Assembly: GCA_921293015.1 (NCBI GenBank)
Contig: OV121087.1
Span: 7,452,501-7,516,500, forward strand
DNA from: Phorcus lineatus
Taxonomy: Eukaryota; Mollusca; Gastropoda; Trochida; Trochidae
Direction: 5' to 3'
Length of the DNA: 64,000 bases
Positions 37,884 to 52,818 of the stretch are shown here, piece by piece (within the stretch, counting starts at the first letter, position 1; the number at the start of each line of letters is the position of its first letter). A program made the translations under genes and the position numbers. Under the pieces are notes generated by a model. The model saw nothing but the letters and a program-made list of their open reading frames with translations, was not told the origin of the DNA and did no database searches.

Positions 37884-40800
37884 GTAAGTTTCTCAACTTC
37901 AAACCACAATCAATGCATTAAGCGCCCTGGTTTCTTAAACAATCGGTAACCTCCAATTTATCATTTCTCGACTTTTGTTCAAAGATTTTTTAGCAAAATA
38001 AGAACTGGGCTTGATTTTTGTTAATTTGTCAAATAAACACCTTTAATTAGCCTTTTAAAGACAGCATAATTATTGGCTGTGAAAAACCCACCTGGGCTAG
38101 GGGCCATAAAATTTGCGCGGGTGTGACGTAATAAACAGACTGTACAGAGCGGCGCATCATTATTTCAACTGAAATACCGCCTTGTAATAATTGTTTAATT
38201 ACCATTGATGTGGATACCTTTTATACACCAAACGCTTAATAGTGTTACATCGTCAAATTATTTATCTGACTAAGTGAAGGACATTCTCTGAAAATCGTTA
38301 ATTATTGGTTATTTTCTGTGATATTGTTACGATAGATGAATAGATCACGAGGCAATGATTCTGTTTATGACGTCACAAAAAGGGAGTGTGACAAGTCATG
38401 CATTCACTTGTTTGTAGCCAGATAGATCTAAGCGGCTCATCAAAAGTGGTATTCAAAAACGGCTTTCATTACCAAACTGAATATATTTGAGTACTCACCT
38501 TTGACGCACTATACACAATTGTAATCAGACATTCATATATTCCAAATAAAATAGTGAAATATGTTTGTTGTTTTATAAACTTAAAAGAATTGAAGAGAGA
38601 GAGAGCAGTTATGGCTTTTCATTAGATTAAAAAAATTTGAAAAAGACATTTCTGCCACCAAAGTATGTTTAAAATTGTTTTGAGATTAAAGTTTTGGCTT
38701 GCCATCAAAATGAATAAAAGACAGCCATGTTGTGCAAGAATAAACTTGAAATGAAGCTCCTTGACTAATGGTAACTCAACTACCTAGCTTTGTCACATGG
38801 TGAAAGTAATGAGTTAGGGGGCGATTATTATTCTGTGAGTTAAAAATGTGGTTAGGGAGAGGGCGTTTATTGCATCGAACATGGTACTCTCTTTTCACTC
38901 TACTCTCCTTATTTGCTCCTATGTATAGTAGTATCTCTCTTATTTAATACATATATATATATGATTATTTGATATAGAATTTTAAGGCTCATGAATTGAC
39001 AATTTTCTACCTATGTATATGTACTGTATCATTTTCATGATACATATTGTCAGGACCTGGAACAGGGATTTAGAAATGAAATGCTGATTAAAAAAAGATT
39101 AAGTTTATGGTATATAAATATTTCATACAATATCATTTTGCCATGGTGTTGTGGTGTCATTAACGGTGTCATGTATTAGATATGATTTCATGTTATAAAT
39201 TTGGCAATGAGTTGCCAGCTAATGTTGATTTGAGGTATTTACATGATTTCATGACTGTAGAGTAGAACAATTATCATTTTAATGTTGAGGTCTTTTCCCA
39301 CATATTTTCGACTTGAAATGGCATAGGGAAACAATATTTGTTTATTGTGAAAAATATGTTTTGAATGAATGCTTTCATTTTCCACTTGAGGTCTGTTTTT
39401 GATACATTATTTGTTTCAACAAAACCTGCTTTTCCCTTCTTTCTTGTAAACGTAAGTGTCATTTTATCATTTAGTTCCTAGAAAGCAAATGTCTTAAATA
39501 TTACTGCTTGTAGAAAACTTTTCAATATGTGTTAAATTTGATATTAGCTAGGTTCAAAATATCTTCTTGTAATTTCTCTAATCATTGATAATTGTCATTC
39601 AGGGGTTTTAAGGAAAGCAAGTTGAGGTCACTTCCAAATTGTTCCTTTCATATGCCCAAAATATCAACAAAATGTTAGTGACTTGTGTCTTTTTTTTAAA
39701 TGAAATTAACTTTGATCATTAATTATTGCAAGGTTTTCATTCAGAAGGCTGTGACTCGGTGCACAAACTTTTCACAAATTCACTTATTGGCACTAAAACA
39801 TTTTTTACCCCTGTCATTAAATTCATCAAAATTCTTGAAACATAACACTTCATGCACCCAAAGAAATGAGTAAAACAGTGATAAAGTTATATGTTTTGAT
39901 AAATTCAAGGAATCCAGTGATGCTGTGCATGTATGAGAGCAAAATCTAATGTGTATAGAGGCTATTGACCTCAACCACTTATTTTCCATCATTTAAGATT
40001 AATTTCAAATTCCACATGCTTTTTCCCCTAAAGTGTGAATTTAAACAGATCTGCATGTGTTAGATTGGTAAGTAAGCAGATGCAGTGTATGTATGATAGC
40101 AGAGTTCCATATCAGCATATGTGGGGTGGGGTAACCACATGTCTTTGATAACTTGCAGAGATGCTGTTTTATAATCATCTGACTAAATTCTTTGATGAAT
40201 CTTGCCTCTGTCACTTCCATCATTGAAACATTTCCCGGCCTGAGACGTGACATGCAAATTATGGTGCTCTTTGCTGTAGATGCACTTAAGTGACTGAGAA
40301 TCATGTGACATAATATCCCCTTTGGACGATTTCTTTGTAGAAAATGTTCATCATTTTTTTTCATCATGTTAAAATTTAATAAGTGCAAGGTAGAAAAAGA
40401 TATTTTGTATTTTGTGTAATAAGCGCCCTCTCTTTATAAGAGCTCATAATTATGAATTGAATGAAAAATTTGTGCCTTTTCATTGGGTAGTAAATTAAGC
40501 ATTTTCAGTGAAAGTCTTTTGAGTCTTGCTTATAACCTCCTTTCAACTTTTCACATGTTGCAACTCTACAAGTATACCTTTTGCATGTACATGACTGTCA
40601 TTTTGTTCCATACAGTAAAAGCAAAATCTTCAAACTCGATCAATTTTGAATATTCATGTATTAAGGATTTGTTATTGTAATCAAGATTTCAAGATATTTA
40701 ACTCATTGCATTGAACTATAAACACTTTTGATAAAATCCCTATCTTTTTGATTTTCTAAGTGCCCAAGGTCCACGACGCTTAATATGTTCACAACAGTAC

Positions 40801-41114
40801 TACCAAAAAAATCTTCTTGAAAGCTGAATTTTTTTCCCCATTCTTTAACACAAAACACTAACTTAGAGATGCATAAGAACTGACAGTAGGAGTGCATCTT
40901 CACTGTAGAGAAACAGATGAAGCTTTTAGTATATAAAGAATGTAAAGCAAATCAAAATGCTTGAAGCATGTTCCTGTAGGTAATCAAAGTATCCAGTGTC
41001 CCTCAGAGAGCAGTTAGACCAAGAGCTCACTGCCAGATTCAAGTAATTATTAGGCCCTTCAGGGAGGTGAGGCACTATGAGTTGATATGGAATAGCATGG
41101 CATATTGAGAGCTA

Positions 41115-41230
41115 TCATGCCATACCATACAATACCATATCACATATCACATATCACTTATCATATCATATCATATCATGTCATATCATGTCATATACCA
41201 TAGCATACCATAGCATACCATACCATTACA
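41115..41230 (+). repeat. Imperfect pentanucleotide microsatellite (CATAT/CATAC)
   Basis: Runs of TATCA/CATAT followed by CATAC and CATAG variants extend over about 115 bp. The changes in unit along the tract suggest an old, interrupted array. Confidence 0.85.
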
Positions 41231-44200
41231 TACTTTGTTGTTGTACACACTAATTTGACAAAGGATATATTATAATGAGGGGTAAGAAGTTGTCATGAAA
41301 CATAAAAAATACATCCAAATGGGCATGGGGCTCAAATATGAAGTTCTCCAATACACAGTCAGCAAGGTATACGGTATACATGTGCCGATGGACCCACATC
41401 ATCGAACTGCTTGTCTCAATTGCACCACAAAGGTCACTGGAACAGACGAAACTCATTTACGTCTTACTCTTTGCCAGCTTGGTGGTTGCCATCCTACATG
41501 CTATCATAAAGGTAACAGCAATAGTGTCGTTGCGTACAGTGCATTTGTAACTTTTTGGCAGAAGAGTTGTGCTTGCACTGGAAGAAAGGGCGACGAGGCC
41601 ATGGATATGTTTTCCCTGTCTGACCTGTACTGTGGCCCTACGTAGGGGTTGATTTGTATAACTGGTAGATGTATCACCACAGAGGCCGCGCTGAGTGAGA
41701 CGGCAGGTGTCCGTCTGCGGTTTCTGCGTGTACCTCACCACTCGCACACATGCTGCAGGGGAAGCACTTTGTGGAAATGTCTCCACCAAACTCTATTGTT
41801 TGCAGATTAGTTGGAAAAAGTTCACTTGTTAAGATTTAGTCACTGTAAAGATGACAAATTAAGTCTGTGGAGAGAATGATTACTCAGTTATTTGTTCCAT
41901 CACTTACAGAATTTTTAAGAGATTCCCTATGTAACATCGACATATTGCAATCATTTGTGATTTAGTATTAAGTCAGTGAAAGATATTTCATGAAAAGTTA
42001 TCCTTTCCTTTATGCAGAGCTAAATCCTTACACATTTTGTAAGATATCTAAACTTATTGAAGTATTGTACCTTCATCTCCTAAAATAAAAATGGGTATTT
42101 TCCATGACCATTTTGATAATGGTTTTAAGATTTAACACATGGTGATAGAAATGACAATATTGTATGTAATTTGTAAACTATTCCTTTTTTAGATACTTAT
42201 CCTATTTCGATTTATTGGTCGCTCAAAATTATTGTGAATAAAGATATCGTTGGGACTGTTCTGTTGGTTTACACTAAGCTCCTAATTATGTCCTCCTCAA
42301 CTGGCATTTTAGAAGTTGAGATGATGAAGGATGTTAATGGCATCACCATTAGCATTTACATTAATTATTACCAAGAATAAAGAAGTTGAATATCCATGAA
42401 AATGCCTCCCATCGTCCTCCTAATTACAACCAAGCAAACTATGATTAACTTAACATTTCATTGACTTAATTATAACTTTATATTTTGATTTATATAAAAA
42501 ACATTCCGTTAAGCTGTAGCAAGGTGTTTATTCAGTATAGGCAACAATGTGTAATAGATCTGGTATTAAATGGATTATAACGGGAGATTTGTTGAGTGCC
42601 TTGAAGGTATGAACGTAAGTCACTGAGCCATGGATCAGCTCACACCTGTTTTACATAGCCAGCCCTTTGATCAGTCTCAGGTATTTACCTGTAATCAGCC
42701 ACAGATCAAATCCCTTGTATGAAATACATACTGCATATAATTATCTCTTAATGAACAGTTCCTTTTAGGGTAAAATGTTATATCAAGTAGATAATTCACA
42801 GCCTATCTTGAGGAGAGGAGCTGTCATGATGCCAATTTATATCTCTCTAATGTGAAAATTCAAAAGCTGTTATCGTCAAGTCATATGCAAGATAGTTCAG
42901 ATGCAATCTTGCTTATTCTTTCTATGTACATTTGAAAAGGTGTCGCCATTAACCACTCATAGAAATGTAAAGTTACTCTCTGTAATTTCGTGCCTTCGGC
43001 AAGGGTGAGGTAAATCTTTTATGTTGATTTGATTTTACATTTTACAGATTAGCAGACTAAAGTATTATCATTCACATGATATAAAAAGTGAACTCTATTA
43101 AAACATGGCATGTTCAACATGCTTTAGACACTTGCCTTGGGCTAGAATTGAAATAAATCAGTCATTTTAAAGCCTATATATCTGATCATGGATAATGCTA
43201 GCGTGTAGCTTTGTGACAAGAGGATATGTGCAACTCATGGTACATGTGTTAATCACATATTCTCATGGCTTTTAAAATGGATTTCATTTTAGGTTTGTTA
43301 TTTCTTGTACTGTTTGCATTAATGTATTAGCTTTGTTATGATCAATTCTATACAAGATTTCATAAGATTTTACTGTATCTGTCAATTAGATTACAAACAT
43401 TAAAATCTACCTACTGATTCCATTAAGTTTGTTGAAAAGATTTTGACATTCTATACAAATTTTAGAAATATTTGTCAATAAACACAAGTATTACTTGTGA
43501 TTTTCTAAAAAACATTGGTTTCATTATCAATATCAATTCTCTATTATATTTATTAAATAAATAATTTTGTGTTACTTGTGAACTGTGCTGAGCTGATGGT
43601 TGCTTTCAAACTTTATACAGTTTTTGACAGTTAGAAACCTGGTCAGTATACCTTAGTATAAACAAGGACTTTGTTACCAGAAATCTAGTATCACTATGAA
43701 TGTAGTTTTGTTATTAAAACCTGAGTTTTTTTGCTACCTGTGAGTTGAGCTGAGCTGCTTGCCGCTCGCAGTGTGTGTGTTAAAAGCGGGCTCATTGTAC
43801 AGTGATTAGAGACCGGGAGTAGAGCTAGGTAAATATTGTCTGAGCTTTCTCCAACTCTGGGAAGTGCTTGTTAAGCAGGTCGGGGTATTTGACCTGATCG
43901 TAACTCTGTGAACCAATACATGCTTGTTTCAGTGTCGACTCATCACACACCGATGAGAATAAACTTTTAATACCTTTGAACATGGGCACCGTCTTTCTCA
44001 ATGAACATGTTGTTATGTCTCTGGACAGCGGAGGTGAAATGCACTTGAGAACAGGGACTTGTGTGAAGACTTTGGCGGAGGAAAATCAGTTGCAAATGAA
44101 GGGTTAAAGTCTCCAAGTATTACACAAGCCTGAAGCTAGTACTGTTCATTATGATTATTCTATCAAATGATACTGTGCATGTCCATGACATAAGTAAATA

Positions 44201-45050
44201 GGTTATGGACAGTCTGACTGTGCTTATGTCTTACACTGGGAAAGACTTTGACAGAAGAGTTGAAAGAAAATGAGAAAGAAAATGATATTCTGGTTCATTT
44301 AGTAAAGAAGTTGATATGATGAATAAAAGCAAATTTTTTTTAAAGACTAACAACCCACATATCTTAGAAATCTAACTAACCAAACTGACTCCCTGTAATT
44401 TCTGCACATTAAAATTAAGAAGAAAACTATAGTCCAAAATTAAAGATAAAAATTGTGGAGAAAGAAAAGTACGAGGACCTTCTGTACAATAAATTGACTA
44501 ATAAAGTCATAAAACCAAATACAAAAAGATCTGAAGTGATTGTACTGGTTAATGACAGAGGCAGATTAAGTGAATACATGCAAGCTTGCAAAGCTGTCAA
44601 TACTCCGACAGTCAATGATATAAAACTCCCTGGTTGTCAGGAAACAATAATCAGTAAAAGAATTCATATTGATTGTTGTTGTCAACATATAAAATACTGA
44701 TGGATTATCTTTCATAATAAAAAGTATTAAGAATCATACCATTTTTGAAACAAGTGTGTGAAATTTGACATTATAAATCTAATTTGTTGAGATTCTGATT
44801 GATAACGATGACATGACTAGACTTGAACATCCTTTTCATTTAAGTAGTAACAAACCATGCATAACAAACACTCATTAAAACATTATTTAATTAATCAAAC
44901 TGCATTATAAGACTCAGCTGATGTATATTTTTATCACAGTGTAATTCAATGTTGTTATTTTATCTTTTTATACGTATTTCAATTTTGTAGCATAAATGTT
45001 GTATTTGTGTTAAAATGTTGTAAATGCACCTACAGAAATTTCATTGTTCT

Positions 45051-45160
45051 TAAACATTTTCAAAATCTTGTTAAATGTATACAAATTTTATTCATATTCA
45101 ACAAGTGTGTTTGTCAGTGCATTTCTATATGTATCAAGAAGATAAATCTATGTGTATGTA
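45051..45160 (+). repeat. Tandem-duplicated block, left copy
   Basis: This copy begins TAAACATTTTCAAAATCT and ends ATAAATCTATGTGTATGTA. It is matched by 45697-45795, which has the same order of segments with substitutions and small deletions. The two copies would be directly adjacent without the inserted element at 45164-45692. Confidence 0.75.
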
Positions 45161-45163
45161 AAT

Positions 45164-45692
45164 TAGTGGTGTAACGATTCATCGATTGTATCGATGTTTG
45201 CATCGTCTACTACGCGATACGAGTGCATCGATACAAAATATGTTTAGACAATATATCAGGATATTTATATCGTGAGGGTCCACAGTACATCGATGTATCG
45301 CCTTAAGAGACAATATATCCCGATACTGTTAATATAATTTGTTTCAAACAAATAACTATAAAAGCTAAAAGGTTTTTCTTTTATTTCAAAAAGAGAAATT
45401 ATATGATATTCCTGATATTTTTTATGTAACTTCACAGTCGCTCATTGTGATTTCCCTTCGTGAATGTATGACAATTTGGTATCTAAGAAATAACATTACT
45501 GTTCTATGTCCTATCTATAGTTCTTTCATAAACTGTATAGAATCGGGATACGTGTTGTATCGCAACCACTGTATCGTGATGATAATCGTCTCGCAGGTTC
45601 CTTGGCAATAATTCCATGATATATCGTCTCGTCTGATAAAACTAGAATCGGGATATATCGTCTCGCCAGTAAGGCCAGGATACACAGGTCTA
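45164..45692. mobile_element. Non-autonomous hAT-like element (529 bp) with 8-bp target duplication
   Basis: The element starts TAGTGGTGTAACG, a typical hAT-like terminus, and ends CACAGGTCTA, whose complement TAGACCTGTG is a degenerate match. The 8-bp sequence ATGTAAAT flanks it exactly at 45156-45163 and 45693-45700, and hAT transposases create 8-bp duplications. The interior is full of CGATA/TATCG words, as in many animal hAT MITEs, and encodes no transposase. Confidence 0.7.
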
Positions 45693-45696
45693 ATGT

Positions 45697-45795
45697 AAAT
45701 GTTTTCAAAATCTAGTTACAAATTTTATTCATATTCAGTGTGTATGTCAGTGCATATTTATATGTATCAAGAAGATAAATCAATGTGTATGTACC
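45697..45795 (+). repeat. Tandem-duplicated block, right copy
   Basis: This is the partner of 45051-45160. Shared segments include TTTTCAAAATCT, ACAAATTTTATTCATATTCA, TGTCAGTGCAT and ATATGTATCAAGAAGATAAA. The two copies differ at roughly one base in ten, plus short gaps. Confidence 0.75.
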
Positions 45796-46279
45796 GGTAG
45801 GTAAATGGTCTGGTGAGTGACAGGAGACGAGCCGTCAGAGATCCAATCAAGCGCTGCTTCTCGATGATATGTTGATCATGATAGATCAGCCCACCCAAAT
45901 GAGGACATTTATTCATACCCTGTCAAAGAGTCTTAACCTATAATCTCTGCCTTTTCAACCGAGTTTTGGTCAGGAGCCAAATGGTTCCCCTAGTGGTTAA
46001 GTCAAACCAAACTGCAGTATAATGTTCAATTGCTTGCCCAGTGAGTCTCAAGGTCACAATAAGTGAGTGCCAAAACGAAAAAAAAAAGTTGGTATTATTA
46101 ACATTATTTCATGACCATTCGTACAGAAAATATAATTAAAAAGAAATATAATAGAATAATAGAAATGATTAGTCACTGATGCCTCTATTCAGCATTGTCA
46201 GAAAAGCTGTTCATGTCTGTAGCATTAGGAAAATTACTTTTAGCCAGTCTAGGAAAGGTTTGAGTGATAATCTGTGTTC

Positions 46280-46280
<1 letters not shown>

Positions 46281-46310
<30 letters not shown>

Positions 46311-46311
46311 G
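46281..46311 (+). repeat. CAGA microsatellite
   Basis: A pure run of CAGA units, about 7.75 copies, with no interruption, so it is probably length-variable between individuals. Confidence 0.95.
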
Positions 46312-49300
46312 TGATTTTGTATAGTAGTGTCAAGGTTTTTGACCTTGCCAATCAATATGAGGCTGTATGGGTGCAAGACGGTGTTGAGAGATTTGAATTG
46401 GGAATTATGAAGACAAGATTTTAAATCACTAATGTTATATGTTTGTTATCTAATGATAATAGGGTTACAAGTTCTTTCTTCTTGTATCTATAGCCCTGAA
46501 TTTAAGACAGTTTATTACAGAGGTCTCTGGCTGAAATTCATGTCATTGTTGATGGTTTATATTGTATCACTTGTCAGGGAACATTTAAGTTTATTAGAGT
46601 TTATTGACTTGTCAGTGAATGACCTCTGATTTCATCATTTTAAATTTTTACAGAGTGATTTTGATTTATCATCAAAGAACCACTCTTTTAAGAAGTGTCA
46701 CTATTTATCTAAACAATTTGTATGCAAAATACACATTAAATGTTAGATCATGTGAAAGTGTGATTCTTTCATATGGTAGGAAATTATGACCTAGCCATGT
46801 AATGCAATTAAGATAAAGAGCTTTTACATCGATGATCATCAGTGTATGTTCGAGGTAGATTACGTGGAAGGGGATTAACTTTCACATTCGCAAGTCAGGG
46901 ACAGTATTGTGATAACTGTGACAGGCCGACATGTGTAGTATAGGTACAAGTTATGATCCCTATGTTTAGCTGCTCTGATAAAGGCATATTAAATACCTTG
47001 TCGGAGAGGAACAGAGACATGTCTAGTTATTGTCTGGGAAATATGAGGTATATTCCCCGATAGTCGTGCACACATGCAAGTCTGTCTGTTTACAAATCAA
47101 TACAATAAGAAAGCTTGGTGAAGGGCATAATGCTCGATAGCTTATCATATTGAACTTTCATAGGTTCACACCTAAACATGCTTAAATATACTGAACTCAT
47201 GTCCTTTGTATGTACACACTGTAAGTATAAGGTATCAAGGTATTACCATATGGTATCAACTGGTCATTATCTTTGTTAGCACATGGGATCTGGCATTATG
47301 TTGACGTGGGAAAATTGTCTTGAGAATTGGAGAGTGATTTGTTGGACAAGATAACATAAAAGTCAAAGAACAATACAGTATTTTGTATTGGTTCAACCTT
47401 TGAAATCTTTTCTGATTTAAGTTTATTTCATCAATCACTTGTGACATAGGAAGTATGTTAAAAAGGTCTCTTTATTGACCTCAAGTTTATCAAAATATTG
47501 CACAATATTGGCCAGGTATGATATGTGATCTAGCTGTGTCACTATTACTTGATATTACATGGACATGTTAACTTCCTTACTTCCTCTTCCTCTTTATCCG
47601 ACCCCAGTTGACCCATGTCCAACCCTGAATGAAATAAGTCAATGACCATACATGGAAGAGTACCACAAAGTTCTTTAAGAAACATGAATTCGGAATTGTG
47701 AGAATTGAAATGAAATAAAATAGGAGCTGTAAATAAAGCCTTTTTCAAAAGCTGAGGGGATCTAGACTTGCCAACAGACTGCATTTGATTTCAATTTAAC
47801 TGTTTATTTTAGATTATAAGGAGGGGAAGGAGGTTCAGAGAAGCAGTAATCTTCTCCACAGGGACACCCTGGGATTCCTTCACACTCCATATGTTAATGC
47901 AGACAGACACATCTTAGCTGTACAGCTCCACATCTATCTTCAGGTGTTTACGCTGTTGATAAAATGGTAGAAAATAAACAACCCAAGACCCCAAACCAAC
48001 TCAGAATTGCTAAACCCAGTTTTTTGGAGCAACTGTGTGTCCCTGAGAAAGTGCCAAGAATTGACCTCTCTTGATAATGAAGTCAAGATTAGGCTAGAGA
48101 TAAATGCATCAAAGTTTTAGGGCTGTCTAAAAGAGGATATTGTAACATTCAGAGAATTATTGTATGAAATGTTCACTATCTATTTCTGCTTTTTTGAAAT
48201 TGATTATTCATTCAAATATGATAACTACATTTCCATGGGTAATGGAATTTTAGAATAATATCAATGGCTACCAGAAGGTTAAGGAAAAGTAGATGCTAAG
48301 TACATGGACTTTCTTCCATGATCACCATTTTTTAAAAAGTGACAAATGTAAAAGGTGTAAAGTCAACTGATTGGAAGAACTATATGAACAGGCTTCACTA
48401 TGTTGACGCTTCTGGAAAAGGTGATTCACACCATATTATTTGAAGAACAGTAGTATACATTTAAGAAGAATGTTTAATTCAGTGCAAACACTTGACCATG
48501 TTTCTTCAAGGTAGAGTATGTGATGCAAGGTTGACAACAACAAATAGCTTCTGCAATTCACACTGAGACAAAGACAGAGAAACCCCTGATATGAATTATA
48601 AGTGCTTTGTTTATCGCCTAAGGAGGATTTACATAAGATTTCACACTGCGATGAAAAGGTTATAAGAATTCCGATTCCTCCAATGGCTTTTGTATTTATT
48701 TCAAGACTTTACACTACAAAGGGATAGTTCTTATGTGGTATTATTTCTGAATAGGGTCACAGTTATCACAAAATATGTTAATGTTGCTTTAACTGACAGG
48801 TATGGTTACATGGTTATTTGCCCTATATACTCTAGTGCATGTAGTAGATATTGCATTTAAGGTAGCAATTTTCTCCTTAAGGTAAATTTGAAAGGAAAAT
48901 CAAAATGAAATCATGTTAACAATAATATGTTTTGTCATCATATTTGTTCATAATCATGCTAACATAACTTATCAACATCCGCAGCGATTCAGTCAAATCT
49001 TACAAGTATCCCAGCACAATAATGGAGTTCAGTGGTGTTTGGTCTTCTTTTCAAATGTTCAAGGCCAAAAAGTCAATGCCAACCACTGAGGTTAAACTAT
49101 GATGTTTTTTATATAAATGTATTGTAACAAGATTCCCCCTTCTATGAGAAGAATTGTCAGACACAATGGTAATATACCAACAACAGCCAAATGGTTTGTT
49201 GAGGTTATGGAGTATTAACACATATCTATTAAAGTTTACCTTCAAACATGGTTCTTTTATTGGAAGATTATATGTTTTGTTGCCTATCTCGTGAGATGTT

Positions 49301-52300
49301 TATACAGGCTGATGCGTATCACGCATTACCAGCGCGGTTCATCTGTTAGAATTCACCCATGTGCCAGTTGTTGCTCATTGCTCATGAAAAATGCCCATAA
49401 TATCCAGCGATGAAGTGCCATGGACCATTACTATTCAACCTATATTCATGCAACAATTGGGTAAAGATGAGTGTATTTTCTCTCACAAAAGGTAAGATCT
49501 TGAGGATGGCCAAGACTGTGCTATTTATCCCTATCCACAGATCCCCCGCTGGATTCAAGAGCATATCTAATCTACAGGGAATTTAGTATTTTTCATGATG
49601 GATTAGCCTGCTCGCTTTATTAGACTAGGTCTACTTCTGTAACTTGTGTAAAGAGTGTCTTCCACCTAACCTGTTTAAGATAGATCTTGAATGCAAATGA
49701 TAGAATATTTGCTGTCTAATGAGAGTTTGTACCAAGAGGTTTTTCAATGGTTGTTTAACTTTCATTCAAAGATGCAAATTATGATTTATAAATCTATATT
49801 TTGTTTCACACATTAGAAAATTCTAGAAAAGAAAGGGACCAATTTGATAAAAACTTATCAATTGAATATTTAAGAATCAGGAGTTTGGTCCTAATGATAT
49901 TTACAATATAAAAGATGAAACATAAAGTCATGTTGGCCTTTTGTCAAATATATGTCTAAATTGTTTAACAAAATTTTGCCTTGTCTGTTGTGTAAGTATA
50001 ATGGGTAGATGTCATTATTCAGTTTGATAGCATGTTTTGTATGATGGTCATTTGTAGTGATATTTTCTAAGCTTTAAATTTCTTGTCTCCGGAAAGACAA
50101 TCATTTCAGGTATATTCTAACAAGAGTTGTGAAATCTACCAACAAAACAATCCTTACCTTATGTCAAATAGCTCTCCTGTTGAAGAGATAAGGAGGGCAT
50201 ACGCTTTCATTCCGGGTCTATTAATAGCCCTTATGCAGTCTGATCTAAATACACAATGTAGGTGATTGATAAGTCCTCTTTACCTCGCTCTAGCTCAGTC
50301 CTCAGGAATTGTACTAAATGAAAAGGGAGGTAGTAGAGCACCCGGTCTGGGCCAGCGTTTGAATAATGTGCAAGGTTTCACAATGATGGTATTGGCAAAG
50401 CAAACGGTGTTGGTGTAAGCGAACGTGTCCAGACATGTTCACAAGATACCTTTATCAATGAAAGCCACCCACCTTCCTCAGTGTACATAGCCCGGAATTT
50501 GTCATTCTCGTGGCCCTTGTTTTCCCCTCTCTGAATGAGTTCGGTCTGTGTGTAATAAAACTGTGACAGTAAGTTTACTTTATAATACTGAAGAGACGAT
50601 TCCCTTCCTAATATCTACATCCCCGACTTTCTTCCTTATTACAGTCCTGGCATATCAGAATTTCTTTTATATGGCCTTTAAGTGTCAGTTAGGTTTTATT
50701 TTCATTTACACGTCATGATTATTTTAGGTATATGATGCAGAAATTACTTGTCTTGTTTAGTTATAATGCTCATTACCATAATTATCTTTTTAAACATTTT
50801 AACCAGTTATAATTACATAGTTAATAGATGTGTTGAACATGCCAGTATGTTTTCTCACAACCTAATGGCAGTGCTTTACATACTTTTATAGTTAACTATC
50901 CATATTTGTCTCAAATTGCTGTCACCTACGACATAATATGCGTGGGATTTTTACTGAAGGCTAAATGTATTTTCATGCTTTGTTTAGTGAGGTCTGTTTC
51001 AACATGCAGGTATTTACATTTAAAAGGAATAAAAACAGCTCATTGAAATGAAAATAACTGCAAAACAGTCACTTATTATCCAAACAGATTAAAATAGAAA
51101 CACCATTACCCAGGCTTCAAAAGGGAGTAATTACTGATGATGAGGACATTAATATGGTTACCTTGATAAGTGAAGACTGCAAAGTGTTGTGATAGCTTTG
51201 ATTATGACATGAGTGACACAGGTGGTGGGAGACATTAATGCAATTATGCTGTATCAGCAATAAAAGTGCTAACGAAAGGATGACAAGGGGATTAGGAACA
51301 GAGAAGATAGAAACTCCACCAACTTACTGGGGAATAGAACAACCTTGGCAATTATCCTCTGCCTGGTCAAATCTTCATCATATATATTTTCATATGTTTG
51401 TATGCTATATAGAAAGATATGAACTAACAGGGATTTACTTGGCATTAGAGGTATGCCAGTTTTGGCATTAACATGGCTATTCTTGCTACAAACACCAGAA
51501 GTGGTTCTTCAGAACAGAAGATACTCAGTTATTTAGCCAGCTTTATTATAATGATATTAAGGGTAACTAACAACATTTATGAAAGTTTTAAAAACTAATT
51601 CCAATTCAAACAATTTCAATGGGAGCATTTTATCATTAGGATTGAACCTGAGAAACTTTGAGAAAATGTCACTTTATTTGAAATCACAGAGGATAAATTT
51701 ACCTCCGAACAATTTCAGTGAACAAGGAAACGAAAACATGGGATATTATTGCAGTTAAACAATGAGACTGTTGTAGTTTAATGGGCACGTGTTTGCTAAT
51801 CATTACGTGTCAGAAATGACGAACTGTATCAGTTACTGCTTAAATATGTCAGTTATGTTTATTGTAGATATTTCTAGTCACCTTAGCCAGTCTGTGCAGT
51901 GTGCACCCTTGTTAGAGTTTTCATAAAGATTTGGAATCTGGAATGGAATTAAATTTTAAAAAATTCCATAATGACAAGGTTCATGAATATTTTTGAAATA
52001 CTGATTTTATATGTGTGTAAATCTGACTCATCTTGTCTCAGAATTTCTTCATAAACTTGACTTTGCAAATTTACAATACGGTCTTCGTATAGTTTTGTCA
52101 CAGTTGAAAATAACATTGTCATCAAACCTTTCAATGTTAAGTTAAAATACAAGTAACAAAGGGCATTTTCTAGAAGCCAAGTCAAACCAAGTCAGTTCAG
52201 CTCAAGGTCTTCAATTCTGGATTAGCCATAAAAAATAATTGCCTTTTAAGACCATGGTAAACCCTTCGAGAGGTGTAAGGTAAATGAAGGAGCTAACTGG

Positions 52301-52818
52301 ATTAGGAGGTTAGCTTTGTTGTGCAATAAGGCCGTCCGCGTCTCGTGAGAGCGCTGTTATGTACTAATCCTAATGACCTCTAGCTCATTACCTGCAAGCT
52401 TTACCATTCACAAACTGGACCTCATCTTCTCTCAGAATAGAATGTAACCTTGGTATTGCTTTACAAATTTTAAACATATTTCTCAAAAGGAAATTTCCTA
52501 TTCAGGTGTATTGTTTCTTCAGAAGATTTCTATTTACAAGTTTTGGTATACTTTAGCAAAAAATATTCAGACTTGTAATGCATTCTTATGAATGAAACAT
52601 TGTGACGTTCACTCATTGAAAGGCACCTGACATCACTTAGATAGCAACAATGGCATGTTTAAATGCCCTAAAAAACAGTTTTTATAAATATATTCAGAAG
52701 AAATAATAAGTGTTGCCTAAGAATGAATAAAAATGAAATAGAAAATTGTATCCTTCATAACAAAATTAAAAGACCTTTTAGGAAACAATAAAGTAATACT
52801 AAATCATTGAAATTTAAA

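Noticed and set aside
41115-41230. CRISPR-like or regulatory array
   Set aside because: It is a degenerate pentanucleotide microsatellite in a eukaryotic intron, with no spacers.
44455-44700. 81-codon plus-strand frame starting MEKEKYEDLLYNK as an additional MICU exon
   Set aside because: It has no suitable acceptor and donor, no similarity to MICU proteins, and exons 2 and 3 join without a gap.
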